NCBI RefSeq assembly: GCF_000691225.1
Contig: NZ_JMSZ01000016.1
Coordinates: 558,001-622,000, forward strand
Length of the DNA stretch: 64,000 nt
Direction: 5' to 3'
DNA from: Nitrincola lacisaponensis
GTDB lineage: Bacteria; Pseudomonadota; Gammaproteobacteria; Pseudomonadales; Balneatricaceae
Position numbers and translations under genes: made by a program
Part shown: piece by piece, positions 19,169-31,497 of the stretch
Position numbering within the stretch: the first letter of the stretch is position 1
Layout: each line of letters opens with the position of its first letter
The notes under the pieces: generated by a model
Told to the model about the DNA's origin: nothing
The model's input: the letters and a program-made list of their open reading frames with translations, nothing else
The model's database searches: none

Positions 19169-20503
19169 ATGGATAGTATGATTCTGGAACTGGGCTATGC
19201 CCTGGATACCTTTTATTTTCTCATGTGTACCGCACTGGTGATGTGGATGGCGGCGGGTTTTGCCATGCTCGAAGCGGGTCTGGTGCGCAGCAAAAATACG
19301 GTGGAAATTCTGAACAAGAATGTGCTGCTGTATGGCGTGGCCTGTACAGTTTATCTGTTTGTCGGCTACAACATCATGTATCCGGGTAGCCCGGTCAGCA
19401 GCGTGATTCCAGGTATCGACTTCCTGCTGGGAGGTGATAACTCTGTCGACGATGTGGTCATGGGCGGCGAGGATGCTCCCTATTACTCCAACATGGCTGA
19501 TTTTATTTTCCAGGCTGTGTTTGCAGCTGCGACCATGTCAATTGTCTCCGGGGCCGTTGCTGAACGTATGCGTCTGTGGCCATTCCTGGTCTTTGCTGTG
19601 TTCATGGTCAGTGTTATTTATCCGGTATCCGGTTATTGGAAATGGGGTGGTGGCTTTCTGGACGAACTGGGCTTCCAGGATTTTGCCGGATCCATTGTGG
19701 TACATGCAGCGGGTGCCTCTGCCGCGTTGGCAGCCGTGATTCTGGTGGGTGCACGTAAAGGAAAATATGGCCCGAATGGAGAGGTCAGAGCGATTCCGGG
19801 CGCCAACTTGCCAATGGCAACGCTGGGTATGTTCATTCTCTGGATGGGCTGGTTCGGTTTCAACGGTGGTTCAGAGCTGAAAATAGCCAATGTTGAAGAG
19901 GCTAATGCTGTGGCCCAGATCTTCGTCAACACCAATGCGGCAGCAGCGGCCGGTGCCGTGGTGGCAGCCCTGTTTGCCCGCATGCTGTTTGGCAAAACAG
20001 ATATTACCATGACCATTAACGGTGCGTTGGCCGGACTGGTGTCGATTACCGCTGAACCTCTGCTGCCTGGTGCCGGGTTGGCTGTTTTGATCGGCGCTGT
20101 TGGCGGTATCGTGGTGGTGCTGTCGGTGCTGATGCTGGACAAGCTGAAGCTGGATGACCCTGTTGGCGCTATCTCTGTACATGGTACTGCGGGTATCTGG
20201 GGGATTTTTGCGGTGCTGTTGAGTAATCCGGATGCCACCTTCATGGGGCAGCTGATCGGTACTCTGGTGATTATTGCCTGGATGTTTGCTGCCAGTATGA
20301 TCGTGCTGGTGATTCTGAATAAAGTGATGCCGCTGCGTGTCAGTGAAGAGGAAGAGATGGACGGTATGGATATCCACGAATGTGGCATGCTGGCCTATCC
20401 GGAATTTGGTCCGGCCTCTCAGGCATCTGAAATGCACTCGGGTGGTGATTCTGGACAGAGTCCTTCGCGAGTCAACCCGGTTTCCAAGGCGGCTACCTCC
20501 TAG
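19169..20503 (+). CDS. amt: ammonium transporter of the Amt family
   Basis: A 444-residue polytopic membrane protein of the Amt/Mep/Rh family with eleven expected helices. Recognisable segments: MWMAAGFAMLEAGLVRSKN near residue 30, MSIVSGAVAERM, VVHAAGASAALAAVILVGARKGKY, LGMFILWMGWFGFNGGSE and SVHGTAGIWGIFAVLL with the pore histidines. It moves ammonium or methylammonium. No glnK is adjacent. Good ribosome site (GGAGGGG) before the ATG. Its place after mgsC and the promoter element shared with mgdA tie it to methylamine use. The hydrophilic C-terminal tail after residue 395 is rich in Ser/Glu. Confidence 0.92.
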   Translation: MDSMILELGYALDTFYFLMCTALVMWMAAGFAMLEAGLVRSKNTVEILNKNVLLYGVACTVYLFVGYNIMYPGSPVSSVIPGIDFLLGGDNSVDDVVMGGEDAPYYSNMADFIFQAVFAAATMSIVSGAVAERMRLWPFLVFAVFMVSVIYPVSGYWKWGGGFLDELGFQDFAGSIVVHAAGASAALAAVILVGARKGKYGPNGEVRAIPGANLPMATLGMFILWMGWFGFNGGSELKIANVEEANAVAQIFVNTNAAAAAGAVVAALFARMLFGKTDITMTINGALAGLVSITAEPLLPGAGLAVLIGAVGGIVVVLSVLMLDKLKLDDPVGAISVHGTAGIWGIFAVLLSNPDATFMGQLIGTLVIIAWMFAASMIVLVILNKVMPLRVSEEEEMDGMDIHECGMLAYPEFGPASQASEMHSGGDSGQSPSRVNPVSKAATS

Positions 20504-20529
20504 TCGTCATGTGAAACAAGCCCTCCATC

Positions 20530-20551
20530 AAAGGCCCGTGAGGGCCTTTTT
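20530..20551 (+). terminator. rho-independent terminator after amt
   Basis: Stem AAAGGCCC (20530-20537) with GGGCCTTT (20542-20549), loop GTGA, then further T residues. It starts 27 bases after the amt stop. Confidence 0.88.
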
Positions 20552-20764
20552 CGTTCAGGGTCTGAGGCATGGACATTTTTATCAACTGTGTCTATTATTG
20601 TCAGAATTTCATACGGTATCTGTGGGAATATAAACGCTATATTTGTTTAAAAATTAAATTTATTCAATGTGTTAGTGTTTGTTAAGAAAAAATATTAAAA
20701 CAATAAATCGCCTGTTCATGCTGAGCTGAAAAGCACTATTGTATAAAAAGGATGGAACATACTC

Positions 20765-22546
20765 ATGAGCATACAGGCCCCTGAAGGACAGCTGATCACC
20801 TCCGCCCGGGAGATTCGGCAGATGTTGGTGAAATTAAGTGAAACGGCAACGCCGATCACTATTCAGCCTCAGGATTCCGAGAATCGACTGACGACCTATC
20901 TGGCATCTATCCAGAGTGAACAGGGGATCATGTGTTTTGATATGCCCTTGCCCCAACAGCGTCATGTGTTGCTGAAAAACCGTAACTTGACACTCACCAC
21001 TCGCTTGAATGGTTGCCTGTTAACGCTGAGTGATGTGCGCCTGTCACCGATCGAAGACGTTGCTGCTGAAGCCGGGTTTCAGGCAGCTATACCCAGCCAG
21101 CTACATTTTCTGCAGCGTCGGCGTTCCTTTCGTGCTCCGGTGCGTCCGTTGCTGGATATCTTTGCCAGTCTGCCTTTTGTGGATGAGTTACCGGTCACCG
21201 GGTTATTAAAAGACTTGTCTGCCGAAGGTTGTCGCATTGAACTCAGTGGTGATCGTCAGGCTGACTTCAGTCAGTTGTCTGAACCCTTGCCACTAACGCT
21301 CAGTTTCCCCGACAGCAGTAGCTTCAATGCCAATCTACGGATTATGCGCAGCCACTACGACCCGGTAAAACAACGTACTGATCTGGGATGCAGTTTCGAG
21401 TCGCTGCAAACGGTGCAGCAACAGCAGTTGACCCGTCTCGTGGCTGATCTGCAGCGGGATTACATCAACCATCTGCGTCATGGTGGGCATCCTTCCGGTA
21501 CACCTGCAGTGTTTGTACCGTCTGAACATCGCGTTATGGCAGGGCAGGCGATTAAATCTTCCCCGCCGCCTGCTGAGTCTGTCAAACCGGTGCCGACTCC
21601 GGTTGATTCTATGCCCATCGATATTCGGCGTGCTCATCAGTCAGCTATCAGCGCGATCAAGGGCATGATTGTAGCATTGCGCAGTGCCAAAACACTGCCG
21701 CTGGATCAGGCGGAAGAAGCCGCTCAACATCTGCTGCAGGCCTGGCGGCAAGATCGTCAGGGCATTTTGCTGTTAAGCCGATTGCGAGACGCAGACACCT
21801 ATCTGTTTCAGCATTCGGTAAGCTTTGCACTGAGTCTGGTGGACACTCTGGCTACCCAGTATGGCGATCAGCTGAAACCTGCCTTGCTGGAACAACTGAT
21901 GCTGGGGGGGCTGTTCCATGAGCTGTCACGCGCTCTGTTACCGGGCGGCATTCAACAGACGGATCTTGAGGGTGAGCCGGAACAACGGTCCATCTGGATG
22001 GAACAGCAGCTACAGTTGATTGAGACGCTGTCACATGGCTCCCGCTTGAGTGTGGAAGCGATTCATTTGGTTCGTGACAGCCATGAACGCCTGGATGGCA
22101 GCGGTTTATTACAGCGGGGGGATGCGCAGCTGAACCGTGTCAGTCGCTTGGCAGCAACACTGTATGCACTGGAGCGCTTGAGTCAGTGCTGGTACAACTG
22201 CGACTGGCATTACCACCCGCTACGCGCGTTCAAAATGGTGGCAGAGCGCACCGCTGAGTTCCATGCACCCAGTGTGCGCCTGATCCTGAAACAGCAGGGC
22301 AAGTATCCGCTGGGGTCTGCCGTACAGTTGAACAATCAGATGCTGGGGTTGGTGATGCGCCAGGATGAACAACGTCAGCCCACACATCTGCGTTTAGTAT
22401 ACAACCTCAAATTCAACAGTCTGATCCCCCCGAAAGATCTGTGTCTCACCGATCAGCCGGGGCTGTATATTGAGCGTCCGGTCAATCCTCTGCGTTTCGA
22501 AATAGGCGCGTCCTTGCTGAAAATGCCGCTGCGTGACGCGCGCTGA
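20765..22546 (+). CDS. PilZ-domain protein with degenerate HD-GYP-like output domain
   Basis: 593 residues. The first 110 resemble the N-terminal flagellar-brake (YcgR-N) domain. A PilZ domain follows with the c-di-GMP binding arginines in QRRRSFRAP near residues 115-123 and the later DLSAEGCRIEL. From about 335 to 520 an HD-GYP-like helical domain follows, but its catalytic residues are altered: FQHSVSFAL is retained, HD is HE in GLFHELSRALLP, and the GYP signature reads HERLDGSGLLQRGD. It therefore probably senses c-di-GMP rather than hydrolysing it. It stands alone between amt and bioY; its promoter region (20552-20764) is A/T-rich. The partner is unknown. Confidence 0.75.
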   Translation: MSIQAPEGQLITSAREIRQMLVKLSETATPITIQPQDSENRLTTYLASIQSEQGIMCFDMPLPQQRHVLLKNRNLTLTTRLNGCLLTLSDVRLSPIEDVAAEAGFQAAIPSQLHFLQRRRSFRAPVRPLLDIFASLPFVDELPVTGLLKDLSAEGCRIELSGDRQADFSQLSEPLPLTLSFPDSSSFNANLRIMRSHYDPVKQRTDLGCSFESLQTVQQQQLTRLVADLQRDYINHLRHGGHPSGTPAVFVPSEHRVMAGQAIKSSPPPAESVKPVPTPVDSMPIDIRRAHQSAISAIKGMIVALRSAKTLPLDQAEEAAQHLLQAWRQDRQGILLLSRLRDADTYLFQHSVSFALSLVDTLATQYGDQLKPALLEQLMLGGLFHELSRALLPGGIQQTDLEGEPEQRSIWMEQQLQLIETLSHGSRLSVEAIHLVRDSHERLDGSGLLQRGDAQLNRVSRLAATLYALERLSQCWYNCDWHYHPLRAFKMVAERTAEFHAPSVRLILKQQGKYPLGSAVQLNNQMLGLVMRQDEQRQPTHLRLVYNLKFNSLIPPKDLCLTDQPGLYIERPVNPLRFEIGASLLKMPLRDAR

Positions 22547-22571
22547 TACAGAGAAAATGCGGCAGTGATGA

Positions 22572-23123
22572 TCAGCTGCGGGTCTGGACAGCTCCCGGCA
22601 GTCCTTTGATGACAGCCTGAGCTACACCGGCAGCAATCACGGCTTTAACCAGATCGCCGGGGATGAAGACCGCCATGATCAGCGTTGCATCCAGCCAGTC
22701 GCGCCCCGAAATCAGTTTGAAGCCGGTAATGCCAAACAGGTAAAGGACCAGGATGCCGCCAAAAATAGCGGCACAGAGGCTGGCCGGAAAGACCGGCAGG
22801 CGTTTCAGCCACAAGGCCATATAGCCGGTGGCAAATGCGGCGAATGGAAAGCCTATGGCAAAACCGGCTGTTGGACCGACAAATACACCAAGTCCGCCGC
22901 GTCCTCCGGCAAGCAGAGGGGCACCGAGTGCGACGACAAACATAAACAGTGCCATTGCCAGTGCGCCGCGCCAGGGGCCAAGCATAATACCCGCCAGCAT
23001 CACCCCCAGGGTTTGCGCCGTGATCGGAATACCCGTCACAAACGGGATGGGAGGAATCAGTCCCAAAGCCGCGATCAGTGCGGCATAGAGTGCGATCTGT
23101 ACCAGAGATTTGTCTTTGCTCAT
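22572..23123 (-). CDS. bioY: biotin transporter substrate-binding subunit BioY
   Basis: A 183-residue S component of an energy-coupling factor transporter, with about six hydrophobic helices. The BioY pattern is clear: IPPIPFVTGIPITAQTLGVM near residue 25, LLAGGRGGLGVFVGPTAGF near residue 75, and DLVKAVIAAGVAQAVI at the end. It binds biotin in the inner membrane. It overlaps bioN by four bases, in a bioMNY operon. It converges on the PilZ gene with 25 bases between stops and no evident terminator. Confidence 0.93.
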   Translation of the reverse strand: MSKDKSLVQIALYAALIAALGLIPPIPFVTGIPITAQTLGVMLAGIMLGPWRGALAMALFMFVVALGAPLLAGGRGGLGVFVGPTAGFAIGFPFAAFATGYMALWLKRLPVFPASLCAAIFGGILVLYLFGITGFKLISGRDWLDATLIMAVFIPGDLVKAVIAAGVAQAVIKGLPGAVQTRS

Positions 23124-23761
23124 CTAAATGAACCTTTTTGGTGGAGTTGATCTTGTGTCAGTGGGCTGGATATGCCGCCCCGTGCGGCCAGGGCTTCAGC
23201 AACGCTATCCGACAGACGGATGGACTGAATGGTGAGTGGAATGACCAGTCGCCAGAGTTTGCGTCCGCCGCCACGTGCTTTCCATGCATCCAGAAGATGA
23301 TTGACAACAGCCATCAGGACCGGAATAAAACGTATCAGTAAGGTGACGGCAAACGCGATACGGCGTGTCTCAATCTTCAGCAGGCGCAAAGGCGCAAAGA
23401 GTGGCATTACGGCGTCCATCATGTCGTCCATGCGTGTGGTCAGGGTAATCAGGTTTGCCAGCAGTATCAGTGTGAGCATACGCATGACCAGAAGAGCTGC
23501 TGGCGCGAAACCAACACTCCACCACTGCAACAGAAAAATCAGGGCGAAAAGAGGCAGCAGGGTCTTCAGGGCAAGGAGCTGACGCAGTGCCGCATAACCC
23601 ACGGTTGCATAAGCCAACAGCGTGGCAATGAGGAAAAGCAGTAATACACTGGGCTGTTCTACCGGATAGAGCAATAGACTGATGGCGGCCAGAAACAGCA
23701 ATTTGATCCCGGCAGACAGCCGGTGTAACCAGCTCTTTTGAGCGATATAGAGGCTGATCAT
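23120..23761 (-). CDS. bioN: energy-coupling factor transmembrane protein BioN (EcfT)
   Basis: A 213-residue integral membrane T component linking the ATPase to BioY. The two Ala-Arg-Gly coupling motifs are visible: AWKARGGGRKLWR and EALAARGGISS near residues 160-200. Several hydrophobic helices occupy the first 110 residues. It overlaps bioM (4 bases) and bioY (4 bases), so translation is coupled throughout the operon. Confidence 0.9.
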   Translation of the reverse strand: MISLYIAQKSWLHRLSAGIKLLFLAAISLLLYPVEQPSVLLLFLIATLLAYATVGYAALRQLLALKTLLPLFALIFLLQWWSVGFAPAALLVMRMLTLILLANLITLTTRMDDMMDAVMPLFAPLRLLKIETRRIAFAVTLLIRFIPVLMAVVNHLLDAWKARGGGRKLWRLVIPLTIQSIRLSDSVAEALAARGGISSPLTQDQLHQKGSFR

Positions 23762-24474
23762 AATGTCTGCAGCCTTCTGGCAGCCGCCTGATAGGCCGGA
23801 AGCACCTGATCCGGTGGCCCATCCTGAAATACCTGTCCCTGTTCAAGCCAGATAATCCGTTCAAATGTCTCTAAGGTGTCCAGTTCATGGCTGATCATCA
23901 GTAGCTGCTGCGGCAGTTGCGATAACAGGTCCATTAGTTGATAACGCGTGGGCAGATCAAGTGCAGAAAAGGGTTCGTCCAGAATCATCACGCCGGGCTG
24001 CATCAATAGCACTGAGAGGATACACACCAGTTGTTTTTGCCCATCTGACAGGCTGTGCACGGCCTTGTCTGCCCAGTCGGAGCGCTGGTGTTTGGCCAGA
24101 ATATCGGCCACCTGTTGCCGGGCCTCTTTTTTCGACACGCCCTGATTCATCAACCCAAAGCTGAGCTCTTCTTCGACAGTCGGAAAAATAATCTGATGAT
24201 CCGGATTCTGAAAAATAAAACCAACGTGCGCCGACATTTTCTCAGGACCCGAGCGGGGACTGCGGCCATGTACATCTATGTTGCCGGAATCCGGTTGCAA
24301 CAGTCCATTAATCAAACGTACCAGAGAGCTTTTACCCGAACCGTTATGACCTATCAGACCAATACGGCGTTCATTTAGCTGAAGGCAGAGGTCATGTAAC
24401 ACGGGGTGAGCATTGCGGCTCAGTGATACCTGATCAAATACAATGGAACCGGAAGCAGAGAATTCAGACGACAT
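23758..24474 (-). CDS. bioM: energy-coupling factor ATPase BioM
   Basis: A 238-residue ABC ATPase. Walker A GHNGSGKSSL is near residue 40, the Q-loop region is FIFQNPDHQIIFPTVEEEL, the signature is HSLSDGQKQLV, Walker B is GVMILDEPFSALD and the switch His is in MISHELDTLE. The EcfA-typical Q-helix (NPDHQI) supports the ECF assignment. It drives biotin import with BioN and BioY. First gene of the operon; the 70-base interval to the divergent adenine deaminase holds both promoters. No BirA-type operator is recognisable there. Confidence 0.9.
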   Translation of the reverse strand: MSSEFSASGSIVFDQVSLSRNAHPVLHDLCLQLNERRIGLIGHNGSGKSSLVRLINGLLQPDSGNIDVHGRSPRSGPEKMSAHVGFIFQNPDHQIIFPTVEEELSFGLMNQGVSKKEARQQVADILAKHQRSDWADKAVHSLSDGQKQLVCILSVLLMQPGVMILDEPFSALDLPTRYQLMDLLSQLPQQLLMISHELDTLETFERIIWLEQGQVFQDGPPDQVLPAYQAAARRLQTL

Positions 24475-24541
24475 AACCGGGCGGTCTTTAAAAAATGCTA
24501 ATAGTAGCTTAATCTGAAGTTAGAACCCAGTAGTGAGGTAG

Positions 24542-27337
<2,796 letters not shown>

Positions 27338-27345
<8 letters not shown>

Positions 27346-29701
27346 GTCCTGGTCGATGAAACACCTGTCACGATATGTACGCTCCCTGTTGGCCGCGGCC
27401 TTGCTGCTGGTGCTGTCGTTAGGCCTGGTTCTGTTTCTGGCGCTGTTTTTATTGCAGCAAGCCAACCGTGAAAGTGAGGATGCATCGGTAGCACTGCTGC
27501 AGGAATCTCTGAACGAACAGTTGCAGTTAAATACCGAAGCCTTGCGTGACAGCCTGCTGACCTTTATGGATCAGGCCGGTCAGAGTCCGAAGCTGTTGGC
27601 TTCGATCTTGGGACAGACAGCCAAACAGCAAGGGCAGTTGAACCGATTGCAAGTAAAAAAACTGACGGCTGCTACGTTGAATGCCAATGCCCTGGTCAGC
27701 TCAGCTTATGTGCACTTTGAGCCCAACGCCTATGATGGTTTGGACAGGGTGTATATTGGTATCGGTGACTATAGCTCGGCGGAAGGCAGCCTCGATGTCT
27801 ATTGGGTGCGTGAAGCGGACGGGATACGTTTTTATCCAATAGAGGATGTGTCTTTCAAATACAGTGAAACGCCGGACACATACGGGCAACGTGAGTCGGA
27901 GTGGTATCTTTGTCCCCAGGAACAGCTACATCCCTGCCTCACAGAGCCCTTCAGTTGGGAGCTGAATCCGGGTGAGTTTATCGACTTGATGTCCTTGACC
28001 AAACCGATTTTTGTGCGCGACAGCTTTGCCGGTGTGGCGGGTGTTGATTTGAATCTGGACGACTTTCAGCGTACGGCCCTGCATCTGGCCAGCCCGGTGT
28101 TTGCCGGACAGGCGCGGCTGGTTTTGCTCAGCCAGCAACAACGTATTTTGGCAGCGACAGCTTATCCACAGCATCGGGGCCAGTATCTGGCGGATGTGGA
28201 TGCCGAGCTGGCTCTGTATCTTGCCTCTGACAGGGAGGCGCTGTTTCAGTCCAATGATCAGACCTATCTGGTCAAGCAGTTGGCGATGCCGGTCGTGAAT
28301 ACAGAGTGGCAGGTGGTGTTGATGCTGCCGATGCACAGTGTTCTGGCGACAGAGCAGGCGATGCGGGCGGATCTGATTCGCCGCAACACCGAAAACGTAG
28401 TGTTACTGTTGCTGGTGTCGGGTGTTGTACTGTTTATCAGCCTGTGGATTGCCTTCCGTTACGTGCGCCAACGTGAGTTTGCCTTGAATCGCAGTCGTAA
28501 CCAGCTGGCCATGGTGTTTAACACGGCTCCGAGCCCAATGGCGGTTGCCCGCTGCCATCAAGGCCAGTGCGTGACTACACGTATCAATCAGGCCTGGTTA
28601 AGGGAGTTCGGATTCAGTGAGCAGCAGGTACTGGGTTCCAATGGAGAGCAACTGGGTTGGTGGTGTTCCGAGGACGATCGACGTCGCGTAATTGATCAGA
28701 TTATGGATGAAGGGCAGTTGGAGCAGTTCCAGGTGTGGCTGCAACGTGCAGATGCCAGTCAGTTTCTGGCCTCTGTGTCCGGCTCAACGATTGAGCAGGA
28801 CGGTGAAAAAATGCTGGTGATGGTGTACGACAATATAACACCTACCCATCATCTGCAGCAGGATTTACTGCGCCTGAACCGTGAACTGGATCAGCGGGTA
28901 CAGGCGAGAACACGCGACTTGCAGCAAGCAATTCAGGACCTGGAGCTGGCGCAGCAGGAGCTGATTCAGTCGGGCAAGCTGGCTGCTTTGGGTAATCTGG
29001 TGGCGGGTATTGCCCATGAGCTGAATACACCGGTCGGTAATGCGGTGATGGCTTCATCACGTTTCCGGGGTGACTATCGGGAGCTGCGCAAGAAAGTGGA
29101 ACAGGGTATGCGTCGCTCGGATCTCACCGAATTTATCGAACAGGGCGAGCAGACCAGCGATATTCTGATCCGGAATTTGCAGCGTGCGGCTGAGCTGATT
29201 AACAGCTTCAAACAGGTTGCAGTGGATCAGGCATCGTCTCAGCGTCGTCAGTGTACCCTGAACGAAGTGGTGCACAATGTGCTGTTAATGCTGCAACCCT
29301 CAATTCGCAAGTCACCTCATGAGGTGGTCAGTGAGTTACAGGAAACGATTTTGATGGATACCTATCCCGGGCCTCTGGAACAGGTACTTATTAATCTGAT
29401 TCAGAATGCGCTGATTCATGCGTTTGATGAGCAGCCTGGCCGTATAATCCTGAGCGCCTCAGCCACAGAAGATCGTGTCTACCTGTACATCCGCGATAAT
29501 GGCAAAGGAATCCCTGAAGACTTGCAGGCGAGAGTCTTTGAACCTTTCTTTACCACGCGTTTGGGGCGTGGAGGCAGCGGGCTTGGGTTAAGCCTGGTGC
29601 ACAATATGGTGACGGGAGTCCTGGGTGGCAAGATTCGCTTGAGCAGTCAGCCGGGGCAGGGCACAGAGTTTGAGTTAAGCTTGCCACGCGCCTCCAATTA
29701 A
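27338..29701 (+). CDS. membrane sensor histidine kinase (Cache-PAS-HisKA-HATPase)
   Basis: Up to 787 residues; an ATG at 27338 overlaps the previous gene by 8 bases, and a second at 27356 (MKHLSRYVRS) is the alternative. A first membrane helix (LLAAALLLVLSLGLVLFLAL) and a second near residues 345-366 (VVLLLLVSGVVLFISLWIAF) enclose a periplasmic dCache-like sensor. A PAS domain follows (MVFNTAPSPMAVARC), a coiled coil, then HisKA with the phosphorylated His in LVAGIAHELNTPVGNAV near residue 553, and HATPase_c with DNGKGIPEDLQ and GGSGLGLSLVHNMV. It probably phosphorylates the EAL response regulator encoded just upstream, making c-di-GMP breakdown respond to an external ligand. Confidence 0.9.
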
Positions 29702-29717
29702 TGCTTCTGGAGTCATT

Positions 29718-30329
29718 ATGTTGCAACCCCTTTTTGTATCTTCCATGGCAGCTGATCTGCTGGTCCAGGCTGAACAGCAACCCTTGTCAGCCTTGCCGGT
29801 CAGTGTCTATCTTGCCGGACCGTCGGTATTTTATGCTGACGTCATGGCGATATCTGCGCAGCTCAAGGCCGATTGTGAACAGCTGGGTATGACGCCCCTG
29901 TACCCGCTGGATAATGAGATTCAGTCTGATCATCTGACGGCTGCCGAGATTGCCCAGGCGATAGCGCAGGCGAATATTCGTATGATCCAGCAGGCGGATG
30001 CCATCATTGCTGATATCAGTTGTTTTCGGGGTACCGCCATGGATGTCGGGACGGCTTTTGAAATCGGGATGGCCGTTCAGCGAGGTATTCCGGTTGTCAG
30101 TTATACGGATGCCCCGCGTCCTGACTACCTGAGTCGTGTTCGCGCTGCAGATGCGGCGGTCATTGAGCAGGACGGCATCTGGCGTGACGCAACCGGTATG
30201 ATTGAAAATTTTGGCTTGCAGGAAAATCTGATGGTGGCCTGTACCACCGCCTATACTGATCAGGGTGCGAAAATGGCTTTGGCGATGGCGAGAGTCATGC
30301 TGTCCGGTCAGTTGCCAAAAGCCGTGTAA
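29718..30329 (+). CDS. nucleoside 2-deoxyribosyltransferase family protein
   Basis: 203 residues. The family motifs are visible: the nucleotide loop VYLAGPSVFYADV near residue 30, and ADAIIADISCFRGTAMDVGTAF(E) near residue 95, where the Asp and Glu are expected to be catalytic. These enzymes exchange or hydrolyse bases of 2'-deoxynucleosides or dNMPs. Together with the adenine deaminase four genes earlier this suggests purine deoxynucleoside salvage. The start has TGGAG 6 bases before the ATG; the gap to the kinase is 16 bases. Confidence 0.82.
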   Translation: MLQPLFVSSMAADLLVQAEQQPLSALPVSVYLAGPSVFYADVMAISAQLKADCEQLGMTPLYPLDNEIQSDHLTAAEIAQAIAQANIRMIQQADAIIADISCFRGTAMDVGTAFEIGMAVQRGIPVVSYTDAPRPDYLSRVRAADAAVIEQDGIWRDATGMIENFGLQENLMVACTTAYTDQGAKMALAMARVMLSGQLPKAV

Positions 30330-30348
30330 CCCTCAAGAGAGCGTGTCG

Positions 30349-31338
30349 ATGAATATTGTTTTTTACAGTGCCCAGTCGTATGACCGGGTGTTTTTTGATC
30401 GTGCCAATCAGTCGTTTGGTTTTACCCTGCACTATCTGGATACCCCGTTAAATGCAGAAACTGCACGGTTGGCATCAGGTGCTCAGGCGGTCTGTGCTTT
30501 CGTTAATGATGTACTTGATGAAGCCTGTCTGGATGCATTGAAGCACCAGGGTGTATCCTGGATTGCGTTGCGTTGTGCCGGGTTCAATCAGGTTGATCTG
30601 GAAGCTGCCAAAGCGTTACAGCTGCCGGTCGTTCGTGTACCCGGTTATTCACCTGAAGCTGTTGCCGAGCATACACTGGCACTGATCCTGACACTTAACC
30701 GTCACACCCATCGGGCATATAACCGGGTCCGTGAAAGCAATTTTCAGCTACAGGGATTACTGGGCTTCAATCTGCATGGTAAAACCGTGGGTCTGATCGG
30801 TACCGGACAAATAGGTATGGCAACTGCACAGATCCTGAAGGGCTTTGGCTGCGAGCTGCTGGGCTATGATCCTTATCCAAACCAGGTGTTTGAAGCCTTA
30901 GGCGGTGAGTATGTTGAGCTGGGAGAGCTCTACCGTCGTGCCGATATTATCAGTCTGCATTGTCCTTTATCGCCGGAAAACCATCATCTGATCAATGGCG
31001 CTGCACTGGCTGCGATGAAACCCGGTGTCATGCTGGTGAATACCAGTCGTGGCGGGCTGGTTGATACCCGGGCTGCAATTATGGCGCTGAAATCAGGTCA
31101 ATTGGGTTATCTGGCGCTGGATGTGTATGAACAGGAGAGTGAGTTTTTTTTCAGAGACCTGTCCGATGAAATACTGACCGATGATGACTTGTCCCGCTTG
31201 ATGACTTTTCCCAATGTGCTGATTACCGGGCATCAGGGGTTTTTCACCGGGGAAGCCTTGACGCAGATTGCCGAGATTACTTTAGCCAATTTGCGTGATC
31301 TTGCTGAGAAAGGCCAGTGCGATAATCAGGTGGTCTAG
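30349..31338 (+). CDS. ldhA: D-lactate dehydrogenase / D-2-hydroxyacid dehydrogenase
   Basis: 329 residues from the ATG at 30349; an earlier in-frame start at 30265 lies inside the previous gene and is rejected. D-isomer 2-hydroxyacid dehydrogenase family, LdhA group: Rossmann motif VGLIGTGQIGMATAQI near residue 147, catalytic Arg in VNTSRGGLVDTRA, Glu in YEQESEFFFRD and His in ITGHQGFFTGEAL. It reduces pyruvate to D-lactate, typically under fermentative conditions. Last gene of the unit that starts at the adenine deaminase; a bidirectional hairpin follows. Confidence 0.9.
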   Translation: MNIVFYSAQSYDRVFFDRANQSFGFTLHYLDTPLNAETARLASGAQAVCAFVNDVLDEACLDALKHQGVSWIALRCAGFNQVDLEAAKALQLPVVRVPGYSPEAVAEHTLALILTLNRHTHRAYNRVRESNFQLQGLLGFNLHGKTVGLIGTGQIGMATAQILKGFGCELLGYDPYPNQVFEALGGEYVELGELYRRADIISLHCPLSPENHHLINGAALAAMKPGVMLVNTSRGGLVDTRAAIMALKSGQLGYLALDVYEQESEFFFRDLSDEILTDDDLSRLMTFPNVLITGHQGFFTGEALTQIAEITLANLRDLAEKGQCDNQVV

Positions 31339-31351
31339 TCAGCCGGGATAA

Positions 31352-31380
31352 AAATGGCGCCTGATGTTCAGGCGCCATTT
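31352..31380. terminator. bidirectional terminator hairpin between ldhA and Fe-ADH
   Basis: Perfect 12-bp stem AAATGGCGCCTG (31352-31363) with CAGGCGCCATTT (31369-31380), 5-base loop. A/T runs on both sides let it act on either strand. It lies 13 bases after ldhA; on the minus strand it is 118 bases beyond the alcohol dehydrogenase stop. The 31381-31497 interval shows no gene. Confidence 0.85.
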
Positions 31381-31497
31381 GGCAGCAGAGGTTCAAGAGA
31401 ATGAAACCTGACCGCTGGATCTCCTGTAGGTGATCAAACGTTCGGCATCCAGCCCGTTATAATCACCCAGTACACATGCATCGCGAGATGCAAATCG

